Assembly (NCBI RefSeq): GCF_039537505.1
Contig: NZ_BAABAQ010000009.1
Span: forward strand, 62,001-126,000
From: Streptosporangium oxazolinicum
GTDB taxonomy: Bacteria > Actinomycetota > Actinomycetes > Streptosporangiales > Streptosporangiaceae
DNA: 64,000 bases
Direction of reading: 5' to 3'
Below are positions 32,260-44,200 of this stretch, piece by piece (within the stretch, counting starts at the first letter, position 1; each line of letters opens with the position of its first letter). Both the position numbers and the translations under genes were made by a program. The notes below the pieces were generated by a model, which was not told where the DNA came from, did not search any database, and worked only from the letters and a program-made list of their open reading frames with translations.

Positions 32260-35200
32260 ATGCAGCCGGCCGACTCCCTCCCGAGCTACGAGCAGCTGTT
32301 CGGCGATCTCGACTTCCGCGAGCGCGACGAGTCCCGCTCCGTGTACTCACCCGCCGCCTACCTCGCCGAACTGCTCCAGCTCCTCGGCGACGACGCCCCG
32401 TCCGGCCTGCTCGGCGACCTCCTCTCCCGCCGACCCACTCTTGGGAACGTTCCACTCGACGGCGCGAACACCTACACCGAGCTGCCCTACCTCGACGTGG
32501 TCAACGAGGTCCTGGAGCGGGAACTGCTCCGGGGCCGCACGGGCGGCGCCGACCAGGTGCTGCGGGCGCTGCGGCACCCGTTCACCATGCCGTTCTCGCT
32601 GCGGCACGCGCGGCTGCGCCGGCTGCTGCACCACCTGGAGGTCGAGCCCGCCGAGCTCTACCGCCACCTCGCCGACGCCCCCGACGCCGACGTCGTCGCC
32701 CGCGAGTACCTGGGGCTCACCCGGGACGACGTCGAGGTGCTCACCACCCCGCTCGGCGACGGTCCCGTACTGCGCGGACACTGGGGGCTGGACCCCAAGA
32801 ACGGGGAGACCACCCTGCGCGTGCTGGAGGCGGTCCCCCGGTTCCGGCAGGCCGCGTCGATCACCGGCGTCGAGCTGCGGGAACTGCTGTACGGCGGCCT
32901 CGGCGCGGCCTCGACCGGCGGGGCGCGCCCCGAGCGCTCGGCCGCGTCCGCGTTCTTCGTCCACTACGGCGGCCCGGTGGTCGGCCTGGACACCGAGGAG
33001 GAGCGGCTCGTCCGCGTCGATGATCCCGCCGACCCCGCCGACTCCTCCGGCGGCGGCGAGCAGATCCCCGCGGCCTGGTTCGACCGGGCCTCCCGGTTCG
33101 TCCGGCTGGCCCGCCGCACCGGGCTCACCTTCACCGACCTCGACCTGGTGCTGCGCGACTGCTGCGGAAACCGGATCGACGCCGCGGCGCTGCGGCACCT
33201 CGCCGTGCTGCTCCACCTGAGCCGCGGCCTGGACGTTCCGATCGACGTCGCCGTCAGCCTGGTCGCCCCGCTGAACACGCTCGGCGCGGGCGACGGCGAG
33301 GCGCCGCGGGACCTGTTCGACCGGGTGTTCAACGTGCCCTTCGCCACGGCGGGCGCCCCGGTGATCCTCGGGTCGGCGCGGGTGCCGCACGGCTACGCCG
33401 GCCGGCCGGTGCTCGCCTGCACGGGCGATGTCCTCGCCACCCGCAACGGGGAGTACCGGCGGCGGGTCACCGCGGCGCTGTCCCTGACCGAGGGCGAGCT
33501 GGCCGCCCTCGTCACCCGCTTCCGGGAACGCCCCGCCTCGGACGACACCGCGCCGCCGCCCCCGTTCGACCGCGCGACCGGCCCGGCCGAGCTGTCGCTG
33601 CTGCACCGGATCCACCGGTTCTCCGCGGCGCTCGGCGTCTCGGCCGAGGAGCTGCTCGACGTGCTCGACGCCCTGGAGGGCGACCCGGCGCTGCGGCGGC
33701 ACACCACCTTCCCGCTGCTGATCGACACCGGGGTGAGCACCGGCGACTACCACGCGGTACTGGCCGGCGGGGACGTCGCCTCCGGCCTGTGGCTGGCGCA
33801 GACCCTGCTGGCCGTGGTGCCGTGGATGCTGTCGGCCGACCTGAACGGCCGGGAGCTGGCCACCGTGCTGGGCCTCGCGGCGGCGCGGGCGGGGACCGGG
33901 ACCGGCGGGCAGGCTGCTTCGAACGGGCAGGGCGCCTCGGACGGGCAGGGCGGGCCGGAGGTGCTAGACGCCGACGCGGCCCTGCTGGCGGAGCTGCGCC
34001 ACCGGTTCGAGGAGCTCGCGCCCTCTCCCGAGCTGTTCGCCTCCCAACGGTTCGGCCCGCGCGCCGCCGCGGTGATCCACGACATCGCCGTCGCCCACCC
34101 GGACGGCGTGGTGTCCCGCCGGGACGCCCGGCTGCTGCGCGTCGAGCCGGCCCGCGCCGCGAACGCCGCCTACGCCGCCCTCACCGAGCTGGACATGGTG
34201 GTGGGCGGGGACCTGGAGGGGATCGGGCTCGGCGACCGCCTCGCGGTCAAGGTCTACACCAACCTGGTGCTCGCCGGTCACCTGGAGCCGGGCGGCGCCC
34301 TGGTGGCGGACCGGCTGCCGGAGACGCCCACCGGACTGCGACTGGCCCGCGACTTCGGCGGGCACCGCGACGCGCTGTTCGACCTGGTACGCAGCCTGTG
34401 CCCGGTGTCGCCCCCCGGCGAGCCGCTGCCGGAGCCGGCCGCCTTCTTCCCCTCCGACCTGGCGAAGCTGGCGGACCTGGACGAGGGGGAGCGCGCCGAG
34501 CTGTACGACAACCTGATCTTCAACGGCTACCTCGACGACGAGGGGACCGTGCTGCGGCCCGCCTTCTTCGCCCTCCGGGAGAACCGCGCCGCGTTCGCGG
34601 TGAACGCCGACCTGGGCGGGGTCGCGGCCGGCGTGCACACCCGGCTGCGCGAGCTGGCCACCCGGTTCACCGGCGGTGCCGTCGCCTTCGACCCGGCGGT
34701 CCTCGCCGCGCTGCCGCTGTCGCCGCGGCAGGTCACCGCCCTGGTGGAGAGCCTGCGGTTCAACGGCCACATCGACGCCGACGGCTTCTTCGCCGACCCG
34801 GCCGCGCTGCTCGACCCCGGTCTCGGCGAGCCGGCGCTGGCCCTGGAGTTCTACCCGTACCGCAGGCACGTCCTGGGCGCCCTGCGCGGCCTGCTCACCA
34901 AGGCGCGGGCCGCGCTGCTCGCCGTCACCCCGGCGGACTTCCTGGACATCACCGACCCGGCCGCCGCGCAGCGGGCGGTCGACCTGCTGGACGGCGTCCA
35001 CCTGGCCGACGACCGCATCCTGCGGGGCAGCCGGGCGTTCTTCGCCGACCCGGCGAACCGGCTGGAGCTGGCCGGGTTCACCGCGGCCGAGAACTCCGCG
35101 ATCTTCCAGCGGGTCGCCACCGCGCTGGCCGACCACCTTCCCTACCGGGTCGACCCGGCGGCGTCGGCCGAGTTCGGCTTCGACGCGGGCAAGCAGGAGC

Positions 35201-38200
35201 AGCTCGTGGCCAGGCTGGTCAACGCCGGGCACCTCACCCCGGAGCTGGGCGTCCCCGAACACCGGCTCGGCTACTTCGCCGAGATGTACAACGCGCTGGA
35301 CTTCGTCCTGCCCGGCCTGGAGGACTTCGCCAAGGACGTCTTCTTCGTGCTGCACGCCGTCGCGGTGCGGACGAACGAGGCGATCGCCGAGATCACCGTC
35401 AAGCTGGAGGCGCTGGCCGCCCGGCAGCGCGCCACGCTGCTCGCCGTGCTCCAGGACGAGCTGGGGGTGAGCGCGCCGATCGCCGCCGCGGCCTGCGCGG
35501 CGGTCACCGGCGGCCCGGCCGAGGCGGTGGAGCTCCTGGTCGCCCCCGCGCTGGCCGTCCCCGCGTCGGCCGTCCCCGCGTCGGCCGCCCCCGCGCCGGC
35601 CGGTGCCGGGCGCGGCGCCGGCCTGCCCGCCGACTCGCGCGCCGCCCTGCGGCGGATCCGCGCCGTCGCCCTGCTCGCCGGGAAGTTCGGCCTCGACGCG
35701 AACCAGATCGTCCTCGCCTTCCGCGACCAGGACCTGGCCGGGAAGTTCCCCGAGCCGCTGGCCGCGCCCCGCGGCGTCGACCGGATCGACGCCCTGCTGG
35801 AGAGCTCCGACGGCAACGTCTACCTGTTCCGGGACCGGGAGTGCTGGGTGTACGGCCCCGGCTACGCCCGCGCCGGTGCCGAACCGGTGCCGCTGACCGA
35901 GCTGTCCGGCCGGTTCGCCGATCTCACCGGCGTCGACGCCGCGTTCAGCGACGTCAGCGGCACCGACTGGGTCATCGGCCGGGACACCGGCGGCGTCACC
36001 CGTACCTTCACCCGGCAGCGCGGCGGCGCCCGGTGGGCCCCGAACCAGCAGGAGTGGGGCGTGGTCGAGAACGCCTTCGACGCCCCCGCGGCGATCGACG
36101 CGGCGTTCACCGACGAGGAGGGCCGGGTCTACCTGTTCTGCGGCGACCAGTACGTCCGCTACTCCGGGGCCGGGCGCGACCACGTCGACCCCGGCCACCC
36201 CCGCCGGATCGGCGAGTGGTGGGAGGACGGGCAGCGCGGCGCCGAGCTGCCCGACCGGTTCCGCCGCTCGCTGGACGCGGCCTTCCGCGGCACCGACGGC
36301 ACCACCTACCTGTTCTCCGGCGACCGGTTCCTGGCCGTGGACGGCACCGCCGCCGAGCGGCCGGTCGCCGACGCCTGGGGGCGGATCCGCAACGCGTTCG
36401 CCGAGACCGGCCGGATCGACGCCGCCTGCGCCGATGGGGCCGCCCACCTGGTGTTCTCCGGCGACCAGGTGTTCCGCTACTCCGGCGACGTCGAGAGCGG
36501 CGAGCTGCGGGTGGACGCGGGCTTCCCGCAGCTGATCGAGGCGTTCCTGCCGGGCGTCCCCGCCGAGTTCGCCGGCGGGGTGGAGGCCGCGTTCCGCGAC
36601 CCGGCCGGGGTGCTGCACCTGTTCAGGAACGGCAGGACCGTCGCGCTGCGCCAGGGCGGGCCGGAGATCGCGACCACCGCGCAGCGCTGGGGGAGCGTCG
36701 GCACGGCCCTGCCCGGCGGCAGGGTCGACGCGGCCCTCGTCGGACTGGACGGCCGCACCTACCTGTTCTCCGGGGACCGCTACCTGCGCTACTCCGGCGC
36801 CGACTACTCGACGGTGGATCCCGGCTACCCGCGGCGGGTCGCCGACGACTGGGGCGGGCTGCTGCGGGTGGACGCCGCGTTCACCCTGGGCGGCGCCACC
36901 CACCTGTTCGGCACGGCCGGGCTGATCACCTGCCTCCCGGTGGAGCACGCCGGCGACCTGGACGCCGGCCGCCTGCCGCACCCGGTGCGCAGGCTGCTGC
37001 TGGAGCACGGCGTCGTCGCCGCCGAGGACGCGCCCGTGTCCGGGGCCGGTCCCGAGTGGCGGGTCACCGCCGACCACGGGATCCGGCTGGTGCTGCGTCG
37101 CGCCGTGGACCCGGCCGCGGTGAACCCGATCACCGGGAAGCGGGCCTTCGGGGAACGGATCGAGGTCCACAGCGCCGAGGAGTCCGAGGCCTCCTTCCAC
37201 GTCCGCTACTCGGCCAGTGACTACACCGCCCCCGACGCCGCCCACCCGCAGGCGCTCGCCGCCGGCCGGTGGAACCTGCCGGACGGGCTGGCCGACGCCC
37301 CGTTCGCCAAGGTGGACGCCGCGTTCACCGGCCGCGACGGCCTGGTGTACCTCTTCTGCGGCGACAAGTACGCCACCTTCGACAACAAGCGCCGCTGGTG
37401 GTCGGAGCCGCAGCCGCTGCGCCGGCAGTGGGACGACCTGCCGTTCGACCGGGTCGACGCGGCCCTGCTCGGCAAGGACGGCCGGACCTACCTGTTCTCC
37501 GGCACCCGGTACGTCCGCTGCTCGACCGGCAACCACACCCGGATCGACGACCGCTACCCGGCGACGATCACCCGCTTCTGGGGGAACGTCGTCAGCGCCA
37601 TCGCCCGCACCGGACGGATCGACGCGACCCTCGTGGCGGCCGACACCGGCGCGGACGGCGTCGAGCGCACCCGCACCTACCTGTTCTCCGGCAACCAGTA
37701 CGTCCGCTACACCGGCACCGACCTGTCCACGCCCGACCTCGGCTACCCGCAGGTCCTGTCCGCGCTGTCGCGCGAGCCCCGGCTGGGCAACCTGAAGGAG
37801 GCGCCGGCCGCGCTGGACGCCGCGTTCGCCGACCGGGGCACCGTGTACCTGTTCGGCGGCGGGCGCTGCCACGCGGTCTCCCGGACCGCCTACCGCCGCT
37901 ACGGGAACGCCCTCACCGAGCCGGTCCGCTGCGCGTTCGACCAGGACGGCGCGCTGCTGGCCGAGCGGGCCGGCGGCTGGTACCTGCACGGCCAGCCGGA
38001 GCGGGAGGCCGTCGAGCCGCGGCGGGCCCGGCCGCGGTTCCCCCGCGCGGTGCCGCCGGACTTCCGCGCCGACCTGGACGCCGTGCTGCACGGCGCCGAC
38101 GGCAACACCTACCTGTTCAAGGGCGCGTCCTGCTTCGACGCCCGGCTGGGGCGGGCCTACCCGCTGGCCGAGGAGTGGGGCCGGCCGCGCAACAACGTCT

Positions 38201-41200
38201 ACCACGACAACGCGGTGGACGCCGCGTTCGTCGGCACCGACGGGAAGACGTACCTGTTCAGCGGCGACCAGTTCGTGGTGTACGCCGGCGCCGCCACGAT
38301 GGACGCCGACGTCGAGGGCGCGCCGCTGCCGATCGCGGAACACTGGGGCGGTCTGACCCGGGTGACGCTCGCCTACGTGCAGGACGGCACCACGTACCTG
38401 TTCGAGCCGCCCAGGGCCGACGGCACGATGCGCTACGTCACCTACACCGGCCGCGACTACACCCGGGCACCGGAGGGCGGGGTGCCGCGCGTCGCCGCCG
38501 CCGGGTTCTGGGGAGTGCCCGAGGAGTACCTGCCCGCCGGGTTCACCGTGCCGGACGCCGTGCTGTCCGTCGGCGAGAGCACGCTGCTGCTGTTCGACGG
38601 CCGGTACGTGCGCCGGGACCCGGCGGGACCGGCGGGCACGACGACCGGCGGGCCGGTGGCCGGGGCGTGGTCACAGCCGCGCCCGCTGGAGCGCGCCTGG
38701 CGCGGGCTGGCCAAGGCCGACGGCCTCACCAGCGCGTTCGTCGGCCGCGACGGCGCCACGTACTTCTTCTTCCCCGGCGAGTTCGCCCGCCACGACGGCA
38801 CCCCGGCGGAGCGGCGGCCGATCCGGGAGGCCTGGGGCCGGACCCGCAACAACTTCCTGGGCACCGGCGACGACGTGGTCGACGCCGCGTTCGCCGACAC
38901 CTCCGCCGACGGGAGCCGGGTGACCTACCTGTTCTCCGGTGACCAGTACGTCCGCTACACCGGCACCTCCTACCGGCACGCCGACCCCGGCTACCCCCGG
39001 CCGATCGTCGGCAACCTGCGCGCCGAGGAGGCGTTCACCGGCCTGCCGGTGTCGTTCGACGAGGACCTGGCCGACCGGCTGGAGGCCGACGGGCGGGCCA
39101 TGGTCGACGCCGTGACCGGCGGCGGGCGCACCGTGCGGATCCTGTCCGGCGGCGTCTGGCACGTGCTGTCGCGCGGCCTGACCGCGCGGTTCGACCAGGC
39201 GGCGCTGGCCCGGGTCCGCAACACCGTCGCCGAGCGGCGGCGGGTCGACGCCGCCCTGGTGATCGCCGGGACGGGGGGCGGGACGGCCGGCGAGGAGGGC
39301 GGCCCGCGCACCCTGCTGTTCTCCGGCGACCAGTACGTCCGCTACTCCGACGCCGGAGGCTACGACCAGGCCGACGAGGGCTACCCCCGGGTCGTCGCCG
39401 AGGCGCTGCCCGCCGAGCTGGGCATCGCCGAGCTGCCCGAGGCTTTCCGCGACGCGATCGACGCGGCGTTCCAGGACGCCGACGGGGCCGTGTACCTGTT
39501 CGCCGGGTCCCGGTACCTGCGGATCGCCGGCGGCCAGGCGGCCGAGGCGCCGGTCGCCGGTGCCTGGGGCGTGGTGGACAACGCCTTCCGCCGCCCTGGG
39601 GCGACCGTGGAGGCGGCGTTCACCTCCCGCGACGGCGACCTGTACGTGTTCTGCGGCGGCCAGTACGCCCGCTACCGGATGACCCGCCTCAAAACCGTCG
39701 AGGACGGCTACCCGAGGCCGGTGGCCGGCGACTGGGGCAACCTGCCCGAGGCGTTCGACGCCGGGCCCGACGCCGCGTTCTCCTTCGAGGGCCGCGCCTA
39801 CCTGTGCCGGGGCACCGAGCACGTCCGCTACTCCGGCGACCGCTACGACACCCCCGACCGGACCTATCCCCAGCCGTTCCCGCACCGCTGGTCCGGCACG
39901 GCCGACTTCCGGCTGAGCGACGTGCGGACGATCGCCCGGTTCGCCGAGCTGGCCCGCGCCCACTCCGGTGACCTGGCGGCCTTCCTGCTGCCCGGCGAGG
40001 CCGCCGTCGAGGACCCGTACCGCTACCTGGCCGATCTGTTCGGCTGGGACGCGGACGAGATCCGGTGGTGCCGGCGGCGGGTCGGCCTGCTGACCGCCGG
40101 CGCGGCCGACGAGTCGCTGTTCGAGCTGGAGTTCCTGATCCGGATCGCCGGCCTGTTCGCGTTCGCCGCCCGGCTGGGCACCGTGCCGTCCGCGCTGCAC
40201 GCCGACGTGTGGTCCCGGCTGCACGGCGACGGCGACGGCGACGGCACCGCGCTGGACGCCGCCGCCGAGGCGCTGCAGGAGCTGCTGATCCGCCGCGACG
40301 ACCCGGCCGTCCGGCCCGCGCTGCGGCGCACCCTGCACGACGAGCTCAACGTGCTGCGGCGCGACGCGCTGGTCGCGGCCGTGCTCGCCCGAAGCCCCGG
40401 CGACGGGCTGCGCACCCCCAGGGACCTGTTCGACCGGTTCCTGATCGACGTCGAGATGGGCGCCCGGGGCAACACCTCCCGGGTCAGGGAGGCCATCGCC
40501 GCCGTCCAGCTCTACGTGCACCGCTACCTGCTCAACCTGGAGTCCTCCGCGCCCAACGGGGCCGCGTCGACCGGGTCCGGCGTGGTCGCCCTGAACGGGT
40601 CCGGCGGGTCCGGGGGCGTCGTCGAGTCCGCCGAGGACGCCCGCCGCCGGATCCGCGAGTGGTGGCGGTGGATGCGCGGCTACCGGCTGTGGGAGGCCAA
40701 CCGCAAGGTCTTCCTCTACCCGGAGAACTACATCCGGCCGGAGCTGCGCGCCGACCGTACCCCCGCCTTCCTCGCGCTGGAGGGCGACCTGCTGCAGAAC
40801 GAGATCACCCCCGTGGCGGTGGAGCAGGCATACAAGCGCTACCTCGACGAGTACACCGAGGTCTCCCGGCTCACCATCGCCGGCGGGTACGTCTACACCA
40901 AGGACCGGGCGGCCGACGGCCCGTACCGGCTGGCGCTGTTCGGGCGCACCAAGACCGACCCGCGGCGCTACTACCACCGCCGGGCGGAGTTCACCAGCCG
41001 GGACCGGCTGTCGGCGTCCTGGGAGCCGTGGCAGAAGGTCGGCCTGCAGATCGACGCCGACGAGGTGCACCCGGTGCACGCGTTCGGCCGGATGTTCGTC
41101 TTCTGGGCGGTCGTGGAACCGGTCGCCGACGACGGGGCGACGACCACCGTGGTGGCCGAGCCCAAGGGTGGCGGGCAGCAGGTCAACGGCAGGCCGCCGA

Positions 41201-44200
41201 CCCGGCAGATCAAGATCCTCTACTCGTTCCAGAACCTGAACAAGGAGTGGGTGACGGCGCAGACGCTCGGCGTGGGCGCCCCGCGCAGAGGCACGATCGA
41301 CGGCGTCACCCTGTTCATCCAGCCGGTGGCCGCAGGCGAGGATCGCACCTCCGTCGTGGTCGCCTGCGCCCACACGGTGACCACGCCGAACCCGCCGGAC
41401 AAGGACGGCAAGCCGCAGGGCCCGACCGTGCGGCGCCTCGGCCTGATGTTCTCGCTCAGCCCCGAGCTCGTCGCCGAGGACCTGACCGAGCGGGCCCTGG
41501 CCGACATCCCGGGCTTCTCCGACCTGCCCTTCGGGATCTTCCACGGCTCAGTCCTGGAGGTGCTGGCCGGGATGTGGGTCGCCGGCGAGACCGACGACAA
41601 GGTCGCCCAGGCCCTCGCCGCGGCGGCCGAGCGGGTCGCCAAGATCTTCGTCGACCCGGTGAACCCGGCCGACGTCGTCCGGTTCGACACCCCGGTCGCG
41701 GCCGAGTCCGGTTCCTGGTTCAGCGTGGACGTCAAGGGCGGCAGCTTCCTGTGCCGCCCGGCCGACGTGGGCCCGGACGACTCGGCCACCCTGCTGCCGC
41801 TGGCCGGCAACGGCGACGGGCTGCCGGCGTGGGAGCGGGTGGACGCCGCGGTCGAGCTGCCCGGCGGCGCCCGCTACTTCTTCGACGGCACCGCCGGGCA
41901 GTACGCGGAGTCGGTGCCGGGCAAGGTCCCGGACGGGGCCCCGGCGGGGACGCCCGCGGGAGCGCTGAGCGGGCGGCTGTCCACCGCCTCCCGGTGGGGC
42001 CTGGTCCCCACGGTCCTGCCCAGGGCCGACAAGGTCGACACGGTGCTCACCCGTGGTCAGCACACCTTCGTCTTCTTCGGCCAGCGCTACGTCCGCTTCA
42101 CCGGCGTCCCGTTCCAGGTCATCGACGAGGGCTATCCGAAGAACATCAGGACCGGCGGCGAGAACCTCCCGCCGTGGACGAAGGTGGACGTCGCGTTCAC
42201 CGCCCCCGACGGCGTCGAGTACTTCCTCTCCTACGGTCTGGGGCGCTACATGACGTCCGAGGACATCGCCGCCGGGGCGGCCAGGAACCCTCCGGAGGCC
42301 CCGGCCGACCACCGGCTGGAGGACCTGCGGGTCTTCGAGGACATGCCGGGCAACCTCAGTCCGCTGGACGCGGTGCTGGTCAACGACCGCTTCGCCTTCG
42401 CCCTCGCCGGGAACTCCTACGCCCGCTTCGTCTGGAGGACCGACCCGGACGGGAACGGGAGGGGGCACGGGAGCGGCGGGCAGCGGCGGCGCCGGTTCGT
42501 CCTCGACGAGCCGCAGGGGCAGAACAGGTATCCGCTTCCCCTCGCCGGCAACCGGACGGGCCTGCCGCAGACCCGGGTCAACGCCGCGGCGTGGCGCGAC
42601 GACGTCACCTACTTCTTCGACAACGGCGACAACGGCACCGTCGGCGGCACCGGCAGCGGCTTCTACCGGAAGATCACTTCCAACGGGACCACCACCCAGC
42701 ACAGGATCGGCGCGACCACCGCGCTGGCCTCGACCGGCAAGGTCGGCGCGGCCTACACCGGCGACGGCAAGCTGTACCTGACCAGCGGCACCGAGTACGT
42801 CCGCTACACCCTGGCCGGCGACGGCCTGCCGGGCCGCCTCGTCGACGAGGGCTACCCCAAGCCGCTGGCCAAGGAGATCGACACCGCCTTCACCCGAGGC
42901 GACACGGTCTACCTGTTCTCCGGCGCGACCTACGCCCGCGGCGCGACCGGCGGCGGGCCCGGCGCGGCCGGGGAGTACCTGCCGGTCGCCGGGGCCTGGG
43001 GCGGGCTGCCCCGCGAGTCGCCCACCCCGTTCGACGCCGCGATGGACTCCGACGAGGGCCTGTTCCTGTTCGCCGGCGGCTTCTACGCGCGCCGCCCCAG
43101 GGTCGCGGCCGTGCCCCGCCCGTACGAGCGCGTCTCCCTGCCCTTCGAGATCATCCGGCTGACCACCGGCACCGCCGCCGTGCTCAACCAGCGGCTGCTG
43201 TCGGGCGGGGTGGCCGCGCTGCTGGACACCGCCACCCAGGAGACCGACGAGGTGACGGTCACCGTCGACTCCGAGGCCGCCACGGCGGTCCGGGTCCGGG
43301 AGGACAGGGTGGACGAGGGGCGGCTGCCGACCGGCGCGCACCTGGACTTCCAGAGCGCCAACGGCGTCTACTACTGGGAGATCTTCTTCCACGCGCCGCT
43401 GCTCATCGCGCAGGCGCTCAACGAGGCGCAGCGCTTCGAGGACGCCAAGCGGTGGTACGAGTACGTCTTCGACCCGACGAACCCGCACGGGCACTGGCGG
43501 TTCCTGCCGTTCCTCGGCGCCGACCTGCGGGCGCTCGCCGACGGCTGCGCGCGCGACCTGGAGGTGCTGCGCGAGCTCGGCGTCACCGTCACGACGGTCG
43601 AGGAGGCCGGGCTGGCGGGCGTACTGGCCGCGCTGCGCCGGCTGGCCGCCGCCGACACCGGCGACGGCCGGCCCCGCGAGAGCGACGTGCTCGCCGTCAC
43701 CGACGAGGACACCCACCGGGCCGTCGCCGACGCCGTCACCACGCTGGCGGGCACCGCGGGGCTGACCTCCGGGCAGGCCGCCGCCGTGGCCGCGCTGGGG
43801 GAGCGCACCGCCGTCCTCGCCGACCTGGAGAAGCAGCTCCGCGCCCTGGGCGGCCGGGCCGACCTGCTGCGGGCCTACCGGGAGGACCCCTTCGACCCGC
43901 ACGCCATCGCCCGGCTGCGCCCGGTCGCCTATCGCCGCGCCGTGGTGATGGGCTACGTCGACAACCTGCTCGACTGGGGCGACATGCTGTTCCGGCAGTA
44001 CACGCCGGAGAGCGTCGACGAGGCGCGGATGCTGTACATCCTCGCCTTCGACCTGCTCGGCGAGGCCCCGGAGCGGCTGGGCACCGCGCTGCCGCCGGAG
44101 ACGCGGACCTTCACCGAGCTGGAGGAGGAGCTGGAGAAGGAGCCGGGCGACCTCGACCTGCTCGGCTACCTGACCGGCGGCGGCTCCCTGCTGGAGCGGG

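Noticed and set aside
33964..38343. Open frame of about 1,459 codons on the minus strand opposite the TcA-like gene
   Set aside because: It is the antisense shadow of a very GC-rich gene: low-complexity Gly/Arg/Val/Gln composition, no ribosome site, while the plus strand has clear TcA and hemopexin signatures.
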